Notes: generated by a model from the sequence alone, not told the origin. A stretch of 19,571 nt of DNA from GW2011-AR1 sp964384965 (GCA_964384965.1 CAYLLR010000012.1:1-19571); one strand, 5' to 3'. Counted from the first letter of the stretch, positions 1-7,972 are shown. Made by a program: numbers and translations.

Positions 1-1
1 A

Positions 2-403
2 TTAGATATTAATGTTTATAAGATAATTGATAAGGATAATAAAGTAGGATTAGATTTTAATCTTATCAAAGATACTCGTAAGGATGATAATTCAATTAAT
101 TGTTCTCTATTTTATAGCAATGTAGGTTCCGTTAATAAAGAAAGTTTGAATTATGCAACATTTTATAATAACATTGAGAAGGTTGGAGATTATGGGTTTG
201 TAATTCAATCATCCTTATTTTATAATGGCGCAAAAAAAATTTCGGACAAGGCATGTGTTATTCAGTTTGGATTGTCAAATAAAATAGGAGATAATTATTC
301 AATGTTTGTTGGTTACAAAGGACTAAAAAATATTCCCAAAATTATCAAAAATAGATTTAAAAAAGGAAAATCTTTAGAAGAGAAAGTTGGGGAACATAAA
401 TAA
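2..403 (+). CDS. 3' end of an unrecognised protein gene
   Basis: The reading frame is open from the left edge of the window to a TAA stop at 401-403, giving 133 visible residues, so the gene starts outside the window. A TTG at 146 could serve as a start, but nothing favours it over a frame that continues upstream. The visible part is rich in aromatic residues and short strand-like stretches separated by G/N/D turns. The phrases SLFYSN and SLFYNG about 40 residues apart and an IQFGLSN segment suggest a repeated beta-strand pattern. The last 20 residues are strongly basic (KNRFKKGKSLEEK). No membrane segment or catalytic motif is evident. I do not recognise the family. Confidence 0.6.
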   Translation, partial: LDINVYKIIDKDNKVGLDFNLIKDTRKDDNSINCSLFYSNVGSVNKESLNYATFYNNIEKVGDYGFVIQSSLFYNGAKKISDKACVIQFGLSNKIGDNYSMFVGYKGLKNIPKIIKNRFKKGKSLEEKVGEHK

Positions 404-724
404 CTCTTGATTAATTATTATAAGATCCTCTTGCTTGCTGTCGGAATTTAAGAAAATTAATTAAATTCTTTAATCTCTAATGGAGAGGAAGATTATAAAT
501 CCGCACACAAGGTTTAGATAAAATGTTTTTTTGATTAGATTTAGAAAAAATTTGTTCTTGAGAATTAAATGTCTTGGATTTATTAAATTGACCAAAGTTC
601 AATAATCAAAGAAAAATAAAGTAATTGAAATTAATTTTCTAAAATAATTCGTGATTTGATATAGGTAAATTTTCTAAACACAAGAAAAATTTGTTAAATA
701 AATTAGGAAAGATATGGGACTCAA
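404..724. other. 321-bp gap between two convergent genes
   Basis: No gene is supported here. The gap lies between the ends of the upstream partial gene (+) and the thioredoxin reductase gene (-), so it should hold terminators for both. A run of seven T at 526-532 is the best plus-strand candidate. A TATA-like ATTATAAAT at 492-500 has no ORF after it (the ATG at 523 meets a stop after two codons), so it is either chance in AT-rich DNA or the promoter of a short RNA. TTTTCTAAA occurs twice near the right end, which is unremarkable at this base composition. Confidence 0.4.
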
Positions 725-1660
725 TTAGTTTTGGTTTTGTTTTCCGACGACGGATGATTCATAATATTTCTCAGCTTCCAATGCTGCTTGACATCCTGTT
801 CCAGCCGCGGTTATCGCCTGTTTGTAAATAGGGTCTTGAACATCTCCTGCCGCAAAAACTCCCGATAAATTCGTTTTTCTTCTCTCGTCAGTTTTTATAA
901 ATCCCTGTTCGTCCAAATCCACCAAACCCTTAAAGATTTTTGTATTCGGAATATGTCCAATTGAAAGAAAAACGCCATCAATTTTATAATCTTCCAATTT
1001 TCCTGTGAGAGTGTTTTTTATTGTAATATCCTTTAAAGGAGGTTCCCCTTTTAATTCAACGATTTCCGAATTCCAGAGTATTTCAATTTTAGGATTCTCC
1101 TCAACTCTTTTAGCCATAATCTTGCTTGCACGAAAATTGTCTCTTCTGTGAACAATTATAACTTTTTTAGCAAATTTTGTTAAAAAAATTGCCTCTTCCA
1201 ATGCAGCATCTCCTCCTCCAACAATCATTATTTCTTTATCTTTATAAAAAAACCCGTCACAAGTTGCACACGTATGGAGGCCCCTCCCTTGAAAAGTCTT
1301 CTCATTGGGAAGACCGAGCCATCTTGCTGAAGCTCCTGTAGCAATAATTACAATCGGCGAGAAAAAAATTTCCCCCTCCGTAGAAACCTCGTAAACATCT
1401 CCTTTTTTTCCGAATCCAGTTACACTTTTTGAAACCACTTTCGTACCAAATTTTTCCGCTTGCTTTTTTAGATTATTCATTAACTGAGGCCCCTCAATTC
1501 CTTCCGGAAAACCGGGGAAATTTTCAACTTTTGTTGTAAGCATTAATTGCCCTCCTTCTTCAATCCCCGTAAAAAGAAGGGGCTCTAAACCAGCCCTTGC
1601 TGCGTAAATTGCCGCCGTCCACCCTGCAACACCCGCTCCAATAATTATTACCTTTTCCAT
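725..1660 (-). CDS. trxB: Thioredoxin reductase (NADPH, FAD flavoprotein)
   Basis: This 311-residue protein has the full layout of low-molecular-weight thioredoxin reductases, cytosolic enzymes that pass electrons from NADPH through FAD and a redox disulfide to thioredoxin. The FAD-binding GAGVAG motif is at residues 8-13, the redox-active CATC at 131-134, the NADPH-binding GGGDAA at 148-153 followed by HRRDNFRA around 171-178 (the arginines expected for NADPH preference), and the C-terminal FAD motif GVFAAGDV at 267-274. Length is normal for the family. The first motif reads GAGVAGW where GAGPAGL is usual, a mild variation. It is divergent from adk, and its TATA-like box lies about 24 bases upstream of the ATG, suggesting a leaderless transcript. 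The thioredoxin partner is not in the window. Confidence 0.95.
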   Translation of the reverse strand: MEKVIIIGAGVAGWTAAIYAARAGLEPLLFTGIEEGGQLMLTTKVENFPGFPEGIEGPQLMNNLKKQAEKFGTKVVSKSVTGFGKKGDVYEVSTEGEIFFSPIVIIATGASARWLGLPNEKTFQGRGLHTCATCDGFFYKDKEIMIVGGGDAALEEAIFLTKFAKKVIIVHRRDNFRASKIMAKRVEENPKIEILWNSEIVELKGEPPLKDITIKNTLTGKLEDYKIDGVFLSIGHIPNTKIFKGLVDLDEQGFIKTDERRKTNLSGVFAAGDVQDPIYKQAITAAGTGCQAALEAEKYYESSVVGKQNQN

Positions 1661-1680
1661 TTTTCTCTTAAGAATTATTT

Positions 1681-1689
1681 ATTTAAATA
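1681..1689 (-). promoter_or_regulatory. TATA-like box of trxB
   Basis: ATTTAAATA lies 21-29 bases upstream of the trxB start codon at 1660, in the intergenic stretch shared with adk. The spacing would put transcription initiation at or beside the ATG. Identified by sequence and spacing only. Confidence 0.5.
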
Positions 1690-1750
1690 GTTTTGTTAGT
1701 AATAGAAAGGGGAATCTCTTTTTGCGATTTGGAGAGCTTAAATTAATAAA

Positions 1751-1761
1751 AATATAAAAAC
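1751..1761 (+). promoter_or_regulatory. TATA-like box of adk
   Basis: AATATAAAAAC lies about 21-31 bases before the adk ATG at 1782. The spacing fits an archaeal TATA box and a leaderless message; no Shine-Dalgarno sequence precedes the ATG. Confidence 0.5.
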
Positions 1762-1781
1762 CTTCTTAAACAAATTTTAAT

Positions 1782-2312
1782 ATGAATAAAATTTTACTCA
1801 TTGGTCCTCCAGGTTCAGGAAAAGGAACTCAAGCTAAGCTTTTAAAAAAATATGGGTTTGAACATATCAGTAGTGGAAAATTAATAAGAGATTCGAATGA
1901 TCCTGTGATTATTAAATATCGAGAAATTGAATACTTGCAAGGAAAGCTTCTTTCCGATAAAATCCTTTTCAATTTGATTGAAAAAAATATTCCTAAAAAT
2001 TCTAAAAAATATATTTTGGATGGTGCAATTAGAACTCTTTCTCAAGCAAAATATGCAAAAAAGAAAAGCCTCATTGACCTCGTTTTTTATTTTTCCGTCG
2101 ATGAAAGAACTGCGATTAAAAGAATTTTAAAAAGAAATGAAGGAAGAACCGATGACAATTTAATTTCAATAAAAAAAAGATTTGATGAATACAGAAAAAA
2201 AACCGAACCTGTTTTGAAATATTTAAAGAAGAATTTTGAGTTTTACGAAATTGATGCTTCCAAGAAAATTAAAGAGATTCATAAAGAAGTTTTAGAAATT
2301 TTAAAACTTTGA
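1782..2312 (+). CDS. adk: Adenylate kinase-family nucleoside monophosphate kinase, short form
   Basis: A 176-residue P-loop kinase, expected to interconvert ATP+AMP and 2 ADP in the cytosol. The Walker A loop GPPGSGKGT is at residues 8-16, followed by the HISSGKLIR segment (family form: HISTGDMLR), ILDGAIRTLSQA at 78-89 and the short-lid arginine motif RNEGRTDD at 118-125. The large LID domain of bacterial enzymes is absent, so it is the short, UMP/CMP-kinase-like type. Two positions are odd: D-G-F-P-R, whose arginine contacts AMP, reads D-G-A-I-R, keeping the arginine but losing F-P, and the TG of the AMP-binding loop is SG. These changes leave open a different monophosphate preference (for example CMP or UMP). 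Divergent from trxB and followed by argS, which has its own TATA-like box. Confidence 0.88.
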   Translation: MNKILLIGPPGSGKGTQAKLLKKYGFEHISSGKLIRDSNDPVIIKYREIEYLQGKLLSDKILFNLIEKNIPKNSKKYILDGAIRTLSQAKYAKKKSLIDLVFYFSVDERTAIKRILKRNEGRTDDNLISIKKRFDEYRKKTEPVLKYLKKNFEFYEIDASKKIKEIHKEVLEILKL

Positions 2313-2326
2313 ATAATTGGGGGTTA

Positions 2327-2337
2327 GATTTATTAAT
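2327..2337 (+). promoter_or_regulatory. TATA-like box of argS
   Basis: GATTTATTAAT lies about 21-31 bases before the argS ATG at 2358, in the 45-bp gap after adk. It probably drives argS and the overlapping mscS gene. Sequence and spacing only. Confidence 0.4.
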
Positions 2338-2357
2338 GAGAGAGAATAGATTAAATC

Positions 2358-4058
2358 ATGAAACAAATTGTATTTGAAATAATAAAAAAGGCCTTAAAAA
2401 AAAGAGGCATTTCATTGGACGATGAAAAAATTATTTCTTTAATTGAAATTCCAAAAGATTACTCTAAAGGAGATTTTGCTTTTCCTTGTTTTATTTTAGA
2501 AAACCAACTTGAAATGCCTCCTAATGAAATTGCAATTGAGATTAGAGAATCAATAAGGAAGCTCCCTGAAGAATTTGAAGATGTTTACACCGACGGAGCA
2601 TACATTAACTTTTTTTTAGATAGAAAAAAATTAGCCTTTAATTTGATTAATGAGATAAAGAAAAAAGGAGATAGTTTTGGAAAAATAGATATTGGGAAAA
2701 ATCAAAAAACAATGGTTGAATTTTCACAACCAAATACTCATAAAGCTTTTCATGTGGGGCATATCCGTGGAACTTCAATTGGTGAAAGCTTATCCAGAAT
2801 TTTAGAATTTTCTGGGTATAAGGTAATCCGTGCAAATTATAGTGGAGATATAGGGATGCATATCGCAAAATGGATTTGGGATTATATGAAGTATCATTCA
2901 AAGGAAAAATTGAAGGACGACGAATCTTGGATTGCCTCAATTTACGTCGATGCAATAAAAAGATTAAAAAGATTTCCCTCACTTCAAGAAGAAGTTAATG
3001 AGGTAAATAGAAAATTAGAAACAAAAGAAGATGAAAAAATTAATGCTTTATGGAAAAAAACAAGAGAATTTTCAATTAAATCTTGGGAAAAAATTTACTC
3101 TGAATTAAATACTCATTTTGATGTTCACTTTTTTGAAAGTGAAATGGAAAAGAAAGGAAAAAAAATTTCCGAAGAATTAGTTAAAAAAAATATTGCGATA
3201 ATCGACGACGGAGCGACAATAATAAAATTTAAAGATAAAAATTTGGGAGTGTGGGTTTTATTGAGAGGGGATGGAACTGTCCTTTACTCTGCAAAAGATT
3301 TGGCTCTCGCTGAAATTAAATTTAAAAAATATAAACTTGACAAAAGTATTTATGTAATTGGAACTGAACAAGCCCACCATATAAAACAACTTTTTGAAAC
3401 TTTAAAATTGATGAATTTTGATTGGGCTAAATTGTGTAAATATATTCCTTTTGAAGAAGTTCGCCTTCCAACTGGAAAAATGTCTTCAAGAACTGGAGAG
3501 AACATTCTTTACTCTGAGTTTATGAAAAAATTGGTAGATTATTCACAAAAAGAAATAAAAAAAAGAGAGGGAAAAATTTCAGAAAAAGAACTTAAAAAAA
3601 GAGCAATTATTCTTTCGGTTGCCGCAATAAAATATTCAATGTTAAAGCAAGACCACAAGAAAAAGATTATTTTTAGCGTTGAAGAATCCTTAAATTTTGA
3701 GGGAGATACGGGCCCATACATTCTCTACGCATATGCAAGAGCAAATTCAATTTTAAAAAAATCAAAAAAAATTCCAAAATTAGAAACCCCCTCGGAGTTG
3801 GATGAAAAAGAAACCAAGATTATTTTAAAAATTAACGAATTTAAAAAAGAAATTTACGGAGCTTCAAATCAAATGAACCCTTCTTTAATCGCAAATTATT
3901 CATATCAATTGGCCCAGATGTTTAATGAGTTTTACCATTCCTCGCAAGTTATTGGTGCAGACAATGAAACATTTAGATTAAATCTCGTCGAAGCATTTAG
4001 AATAACCTTAAAAAACTCTTTAAATCTTTTAGGAATAAATACTTTGGAGAAAATGTGA
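2358..4058 (+). CDS. argS: Arginyl-tRNA synthetase
   Basis: A 566-residue class I aminoacyl-tRNA synthetase that charges tRNA-Arg with arginine in the cytosol. The N-terminal ~85 residues match the Add-1-like tRNA D-loop domain in position and character (KGDFAFPCF). The block VEFSQPNTHKAFHVGHIRG carries the HIGH motif as HVGH at residues 132-135, and KMSSRTG at 374-380 is the second ATP-binding signature. The last ~110 residues form the helical anticodon-binding (DALR-type) domain, beginning near EGDTGPYILYAYARA. Length is typical. The ATG at 2358 follows a TATA-like box by about 25 bases. The stop codon overlaps the start of the mscS-like gene, so the two are very likely co-transcribed. No missing catalytic element was seen. 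Confidence 0.97.
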   Translation: MKQIVFEIIKKALKKRGISLDDEKIISLIEIPKDYSKGDFAFPCFILENQLEMPPNEIAIEIRESIRKLPEEFEDVYTDGAYINFFLDRKKLAFNLINEIKKKGDSFGKIDIGKNQKTMVEFSQPNTHKAFHVGHIRGTSIGESLSRILEFSGYKVIRANYSGDIGMHIAKWIWDYMKYHSKEKLKDDESWIASIYVDAIKRLKRFPSLQEEVNEVNRKLETKEDEKINALWKKTREFSIKSWEKIYSELNTHFDVHFFESEMEKKGKKISEELVKKNIAIIDDGATIIKFKDKNLGVWVLLRGDGTVLYSAKDLALAEIKFKKYKLDKSIYVIGTEQAHHIKQLFETLKLMNFDWAKLCKYIPFEEVRLPTGKMSSRTGENILYSEFMKKLVDYSQKEIKKREGKISEKELKKRAIILSVAAIKYSMLKQDHKKKIIFSVEESLNFEGDTGPYILYAYARANSILKKSKKIPKLETPSELDEKETKIILKINEFKKEIYGASNQMNPSLIANYSYQLAQMFNEFYHSSQVIGADNETFRLNLVEAFRITLKNSLNLLGINTLEKM

Positions 4059-5110
4059 TGGCATTAGAATTCATAAATAATCTCGTAAAAGAAAATTATC
4101 TTCAAGCCTTAATCTATTTTATAATTTATTTCGGAGTAGTGGGGATTCTTGCCCTCATTCTAAAAAGAATAATATTAAAAGTTACTCTTCGTACGAAAAC
4201 GGATTTGGACGATATTATAGTTCAACGATTGAACAAACCAATTTTCGTTTTAATTTTTTTGACAGGTTTTAGATTTTCCCTTGATAAATTATCTTCGATA
4301 AATTCCCTTGCTATTGTTTTGGAGATTATTAATTCTTTAATTATTCTTGGAGTAGTATATTTGATTTATATCATCTTTGATTTGACTTTTTCAAGAGCAT
4401 GGAAAAAATTTGCAAAAAAAACTAAAAGAAGACCAAACGATGCGTTAATTCAACTGACAAATATTACCTTGAAAATTGTCCTAATAGCATTGGGATTAAT
4501 TTATATCTTAAATCTTTGGGGGATTGAAATCGGGCCCCTTCTTGCAGGAATTGGTATCGGGGGGATTGCCATAGCCTTCGCACTTCAAAATAGTCTTGGG
4601 AATATTTTTGGAGGAATTTCAATCATCTTGGACAAAAGCATAAGGGTCGGGGACGTAATAACTTTGGAAAACGGAACATCTGGAAAAATAACCCAAGTCG
4701 GACTCAGAAGTACTAAGATTATAACATGGGATAATGAAGTTTTGATTGTTCCTAATTCAAAATTATCTGAAAGTGTGATTCATAACGTTGCGATGCCCGA
4801 ACCAAAGTCGAGAGTTGTAATCCCTTTTTCAGTTGCGTATGGAAGTGATATTGAAAAAGTAAAAAAGATAGTTATGACTGAAATAAAAAAAGTTGAAGGA
4901 TTTATCAATGACCCAAAACCTGTTGTAAGATTCTTAGAAATGGGGGACTCTTCCTTGAACTTTAAGGCATTTTTCTTTGTGCATTCTTTCGAAGTTCGGT
5001 TTAATGCAATCGACAAGGCAAATACCCGAATCTATAACGCACTTAACAAAGCAGGAATAGAAATTCCCTTCCCACAAATGGACGTTCATGTTAAGAAAAA
5101 AAATTTTTAA
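4058..5110 (+). CDS. mscS: MscS-family small-conductance mechanosensitive channel
   Basis: A cytoplasmic-membrane channel expected to open under membrane tension and release solutes during hypo-osmotic shock. The first ~120 residues hold hydrophobic helices (around residues 15-38, 65-78 and 88-110). The diagnostic pore-lining helix plus beta domain follows: a glycine/alanine-rich stretch GIGIGGIAIAFALQNSLGN, then FGGISIILDKSIRVGD and the VGLRSTKIITWDNEVLIVPN segment. The C-terminal alpha/beta cage domain is present. The ATG at 4058 gives 350 residues and overlaps the argS TGA by one base; a GTG at 4055 in the same frame is possible and adds one residue. No separate promoter is visible, so it should be expressed with argS. 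The operon is presumably packing rather than function. Confidence 0.93.
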   Translation: MALEFINNLVKENYLQALIYFIIYFGVVGILALILKRIILKVTLRTKTDLDDIIVQRLNKPIFVLIFLTGFRFSLDKLSSINSLAIVLEIINSLIILGVVYLIYIIFDLTFSRAWKKFAKKTKRRPNDALIQLTNITLKIVLIALGLIYILNLWGIEIGPLLAGIGIGGIAIAFALQNSLGNIFGGISIILDKSIRVGDVITLENGTSGKITQVGLRSTKIITWDNEVLIVPNSKLSESVIHNVAMPEPKSRVVIPFSVAYGSDIEKVKKIVMTEIKKVEGFINDPKPVVRFLEMGDSSLNFKAFFFVHSFEVRFNAIDKANTRIYNALNKAGIEIPFPQMDVHVKKKNF

Positions 5111-5135
5111 TCTACAAAAAAAAATTTATCATTAA

Positions 5136-5327
5136 ATGACCTTAAAAAAAGATTTACTAAAAATTAGAAAACGCCATAAGTGTGAGCCACTAAAAACCTT
5201 TAGTCGGATGTCTCTTTCTCAAATCCAACCCAAAGAAACGAATGACCCCTCATTTAAAATAATGGAAACTTTATTCCAAAACTATTTAGCAAAAAATTAT
5301 AAAGAACTATTGTCATTACAATTATGA
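5136..5327 (+). CDS. Possible small protein (63 residues), unrecognised
   Basis: An ATG-started ORF of 63 residues begins 25 bases after the mscS-like gene. It is basic at the N-terminus (KKDLLKIRKRHK) with a leucine-rich C-terminus (LFQNYLAKNYKELLSL), and has one cysteine and no recognised motif. Its last 74 bases run antisense to the end of the membrane-protein gene on the minus strand. That gene has a real transmembrane helix there, so this ORF is the weaker of the two. It may be a small co-transcribed gene or chance. A weak hairpin (ACTAAA/TTTAGT, 5189-5204) lies within it. Confidence 0.25.
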   Translation: MTLKKDLLKIRKRHKCEPLKTFSRMSLSQIQPKETNDPSFKIMETLFQNYLAKNYKELLSLQL

Positions 5328-5865
5328 AAATAAAAATTATCAATTTATGTTTGTTTGAATGTTTCTTATATTTTGATCTATCTTTATGCCTTGCTACATC
5401 CATCAGCTCGTCTCCAAAGGTGATTGAAAAGAATGTTCCAATTGCAGAAAGGATTATTATTCCCCAAAAAGGATACGGGTTTACAAGAATTTTATAAAAC
5501 AATTTAAGAAGAATTGTTTTATCATAGAGTGTCGGATCTGTAAGAATAACCGAAACATTCAATATCGTCGCAACGGACCAGACAATCATCTCCGAATAAA
5601 CCATTCTCAACTTTGTAATTAATCTTACCGGAAGGTCAATTAAAAATCCCGCATCTGCTATAGGAGTACAAAATACAAAAAAACTCCAGGTAAGAAAAGT
5701 AACTAATAATCCATCTCCTGTTCCAAATTTATTTTGGGCATAAAAAAAGTACATAAGCAAAACTAAGGCGATTAACCCATATCTCAAAAAAACATGTTTT
5801 TTCGTCTCACTTTCAAAAAATTTGATTATGCTTTTCCACCTTTTCTTGAATACAGACAATCCCAT
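5254..5865 (-). CDS. Multi-pass membrane protein of unknown function
   Basis: A 203-residue protein with about four to five hydrophobic helices: residues about 29-43, 50-65 (LVTFLTWSFFVFCTP), a hydrophobic stretch near 90-108, 130-150 (PFWGIIILSAIGTFFSITFG) and 173-193 near the C-terminus. Polar positions stand out inside or beside the helices: CTPIADAGF around 65-73, RLITKLRMVYSE, and FGDELMD around 149-155. Conserved-looking acids and arginines next to helices suggest transport or an enzyme in the membrane rather than a plain anchor. A basic loop (RHKDRSKYKKHSNKHK) precedes the last helix. I recall similar sequences as conserved membrane proteins without assigned function, and do not assign one. 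Its TATA-like box lies about 25-30 bases before the ATG. Confidence 0.75.
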   Translation of the reverse strand: MGLSVFKKRWKSIIKFFESETKKHVFLRYGLIALVLLMYFFYAQNKFGTGDGLLVTFLTWSFFVFCTPIADAGFLIDLPVRLITKLRMVYSEMIVWSVATILNVSVILTDPTLYDKTILLKLFYKILVNPYPFWGIIILSAIGTFFSITFGDELMDVARHKDRSKYKKHSNKHKLIIFIFIIVMTIVLYNFLLNSFGIKFPLF

Positions 5866-5886
5866 ACCCCAAAAGAGAGCATAAAG

Positions 5887-5897
5887 ATATATAAATT
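5887..5897 (-). promoter_or_regulatory. TATA-like box of the membrane-protein gene
   Basis: Read on the minus strand, AATTTATATAT lies 22-32 bases upstream of the ATG at 5865, the same arrangement as for the other genes in the window. Confidence 0.5.
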
Positions 5898-6058
5898 TTC
5901 CCGAATTTAAAATTTAGAATAATCTCTCAAAATAAATGTTTGATTTAAATAAAGAGAAATTTTAATTTAGCAAAGAAATATGAAAAGATTTTATTGAGTC
6001 CCCTTTTTATTTTATAGGAAAGGATATAGAATTCAAACTAATCTTTCGTCCAAAAACC

Positions 6059-6067
6059 TTTTAAATA
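6059..6067 (+). promoter_or_regulatory. TATA-like box of the psmA gene block
   Basis: TTTTAAATA lies 27-35 bases before the psmA ATG at 6094 and should place the transcript start within a few bases of it. It is the first promoter of the psmA-ORF131-SBDS unit. Confidence 0.5.
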
Positions 6068-6093
6068 TCCCCTATCTAAATTCTTTGTAGAAA

Positions 6094-6816
6094 ATGGAAA
6101 TGCCAATTGATATGCAACACCAACAAATGGGTTACGACAGAACTGCAACAATGTTTAGCCCGGAAGGACATTTGCTCCAGGTAGAGTATGCCGAAAAAAC
6201 AGTGAGACTTGGAAGTTCAAGTATTGGAATGGTTTGCATGGATGGAATTTTTATACTTGCTGATAAGAGGAATAAAGATGTTTTGGTTGTTCCAAGTTCT
6301 GCCCAGAAAATTTATGAAATTGATGCCCACATTCTTTCGAGTGTAGCAGGAATAGTTTCTGATGCAAGAGTTTTGATTGAAAAGTCCCAAATCCTTGCCC
6401 AACAAAATAAAATAACTTATGATTCCCCAATTGAACCAGAATTAATAATTAAAGAAATTTCGAATTTAAAACAACAATTTACCCAATATGGAGGCGCTAG
6501 GCCTTTTGGAGTATCTATAATGATTGCAGGATTACAAAATAAAAAGGGAAGATTATATTCAAGTGATATAACTGGAAATTATTATGAATATTATGCTGAA
6601 GCCATTGGAGAAGATGATTCTAAAATTAAAGAACTTTTAAGAAAGAAATACAAAAAAGAGATTAATTTAAAAAAAGGAATTGAGCTTGCCATCGAGATTA
6701 TGAAAAAAGTTAAGGGGGATAAATTTAAAATTGACAGGTTAGAATTGGCTTATTTAAAAGGTGATGAGGGAAAAATAAGAAGATTGGAAGGGAAAAAAAT
6801 TTTAGAATTTAAATAG
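6094..6816 (+). CDS. psmA: Proteasome alpha subunit (20S core particle)
   Basis: A 240-residue alpha-type proteasome subunit, which forms the outer rings of the 20S core and the gated entry for substrates. The signature starts after a short lead: GYDRTATMFSPEGHLLQVEY at about residues 13-32, the N-terminal H0 helix and gate region of alpha subunits. The Ntn-fold core follows (GSSSIGMVCMDGIFILADKR), and GGARPFGVS at about 134-142 is a family hallmark. As expected for an alpha subunit, there is no N-terminal catalytic threonine. The ATG at 6094 lies about 30 bases after a TATA-like box; a downstream in-frame ATG at residue 12 would also leave an intact domain. It heads the block that continues with SBDS and the exosome genes, as in other archaea. 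The beta subunit is not in the window. Confidence 0.97.
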   Translation: MEMPIDMQHQQMGYDRTATMFSPEGHLLQVEYAEKTVRLGSSSIGMVCMDGIFILADKRNKDVLVVPSSAQKIYEIDAHILSSVAGIVSDARVLIEKSQILAQQNKITYDSPIEPELIIKEISNLKQQFTQYGGARPFGVSIMIAGLQNKKGRLYSSDITGNYYEYYAEAIGEDDSKIKELLRKKYKKEINLKKGIELAIEIMKKVKGDKFKIDRLELAYLKGDEGKIRRLEGKKILEFK

Positions 6817-6820
6817 TAAA

Positions 6821-7216
6821 ATGCAATATAAAAGTATTGAAAAATCAAGAAAAACTAAAAAAAAAGGAATAGAATACAACTCATTTTTTCTAAATCCAGA
6901 TTTTGCTCTTGGTTTAGCCAAATTTAAAAACCTAAATTGGAGCTTTTATATCCAAAAAAAGATACTAAGGTTTAACGAATTCAAATTTACCAAAGATATT
7001 GATTCCAAAAAACTGGAAATCTTAATAGAGAATAATGAAAATTTTGCAAAAGAGAATAATTGTACAGAAATTATCTATGAGTTCTCCCCTCAACTTTGTT
7101 CTGAAAAGAGTATGGAAAATAGTAAACCTTTAAAAGGAATCTTGATAAATAGGGGCTATGAATTTTCTGAATTATTAAATGGTTTTTTTAATCAGGGAAT
7201 AAAAAAGATAGAATGA
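6821..7216 (+). CDS. Unrecognised 131-residue protein between psmA and SBDS
   Basis: The ATG is four bases after the psmA stop, and the end overlaps the SBDS start by four bases (ATGA), so the gene is locked into the transcript and very likely translated. The N-terminus is basic (KSIEKSRKTKKKG). Strand-like aromatic stretches (NLNWSFYIQKKILRF) follow, then a helix and strand (LEILIENNENFAKENNCTEI, then IYEF), and finally ILINRGYEFSELLNGFF. The order 'helix, strand, ...nRGYe' resembles the C-terminal half of GNAT/FemAB-like acyltransferase folds, but no acetyl-CoA loop (Q/RxxGxG/A) is visible, so this is only a hint. In other archaea the neighbouring slots carry RNase P subunits Pop5 and Rpp30; I looked for that resemblance and did not see it convincingly. 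Confidence 0.75.
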   Translation: MQYKSIEKSRKTKKKGIEYNSFFLNPDFALGLAKFKNLNWSFYIQKKILRFNEFKFTKDIDSKKLEILIENNENFAKENNCTEIIYEFSPQLCSEKSMENSKPLKGILINRGYEFSELLNGFFNQGIKKIE

Positions 7217-7884
7217 CACAAACTACGGCAAGAATAAAGAAAGGAGGATTGAGGTTTGAAATTTTAGTGGATTTGGAAGAAGCACTCAATTTTAAAAGAG
7301 GAATTTCTGATTCTTTAACAATCGAAGGAGACAGAATTTTTTCCGACGTTGAACGGGGAGATGTAGTTTCAAAGAATGATTTGGAAGTTGCTTTTGGAAC
7401 AAGCAACATAAATGAAATTGGAAAAGTTATTGTCAAACAAGGTGAAGTTCTTGTTGACCAAGAATATAGAAATGAGGAAAAAGAAAGAAAAATTAAACAG
7501 ATTGTTGATTTTTTGAGCAAAAACGCAATAGACCCCCAGTCAGGACATCCAATTTCTCCTGAAAGGATAAAATCTGCCTTGGAACAATCTCACATTTCAA
7601 TCAAAAATACTCCAATCGATTCTCAAATAAAAGAAATCCTTGAAAAAATAAGTTCAATTATTCCTATAAAAATTGAAACTAAAAAAATTAAGATAATAAT
7701 TCCTGCAATCCATACTGGACAAGCTTATGGATTAGTTTCTCAATATAAAGAAAAAGAAAATTGGCTAAATGATGGAAGTTTAGAAATTTTCGTAAACATT
7801 CCCGCAGGAATAACTTTTGAATTTTATGACAAACTCAATTCTGTAACCCATGGTTCAGCATTAACTGAAGAAATTAGTGAATAG
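7213..7884 (+). CDS. sbds: SBDS/Sdo1-family ribosome maturation protein
   Basis: A 223-residue orthologue of the Shwachman-Bodian-Diamond protein, which in eukaryotes acts with EFL1 to release eIF6 (Tif6) from the 60S subunit; archaeal members are thought to act on 50S maturation. The N-terminal FYSH domain (about 1-90) has the family segments ARIKKGGLRFEILVD and GDVVSKNDLEVAFGT. The helical middle domain contains IDPQSGHPISPERIKSAL at about 111-128, a strongly conserved family block. The C-terminal ferredoxin-like domain ends in EIFVNIPAGITFEFYDKLN. Length is normal. It starts inside the previous stop (ATGA) and closes the first transcription unit of the block; rrp4 follows after 133 bp with its own TATA-like box. 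This position between psmA and rrp4 is conserved in many archaea. Confidence 0.96.
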   Translation: MTQTTARIKKGGLRFEILVDLEEALNFKRGISDSLTIEGDRIFSDVERGDVVSKNDLEVAFGTSNINEIGKVIVKQGEVLVDQEYRNEEKERKIKQIVDFLSKNAIDPQSGHPISPERIKSALEQSHISIKNTPIDSQIKEILEKISSIIPIKIETKKIKIIIPAIHTGQAYGLVSQYKEKENWLNDGSLEIFVNIPAGITFEFYDKLNSVTHGSALTEEISE

Positions 7885-7972
7885 TTATTGATTATCTTAA
7901 TCACAAAAAATGAGGCAAAATTTAAGATTTTTGACAAAATTCTTTTAACAAAACATTAAATTCACACAAACG

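Noticed and set aside
485..535. A small RNA gene with its own TATA box in the 404-724 gap
   Set aside because: Only a TATA-like string followed by a T-run; no stable structure, which is not enough in such AT-rich DNA.
2647..2982. 111-residue minus-strand ORF within argS
   Set aside because: Antisense shadow of a well-supported synthetase gene, with no motif of its own.
6821..7216. Assignment of the 131-residue ORF as RNase P subunit Pop5
   Set aside because: The genomic slot is suggestive, but the expected basic N-terminal strand and the glycine-rich motifs of Pop5 are not recognisable.
7188..7520. 110-residue minus-strand ORF within SBDS
   Set aside because: Serine/phenylalanine-rich translation typical of the antisense of A-rich coding sequence; the plus-strand gene is certain.
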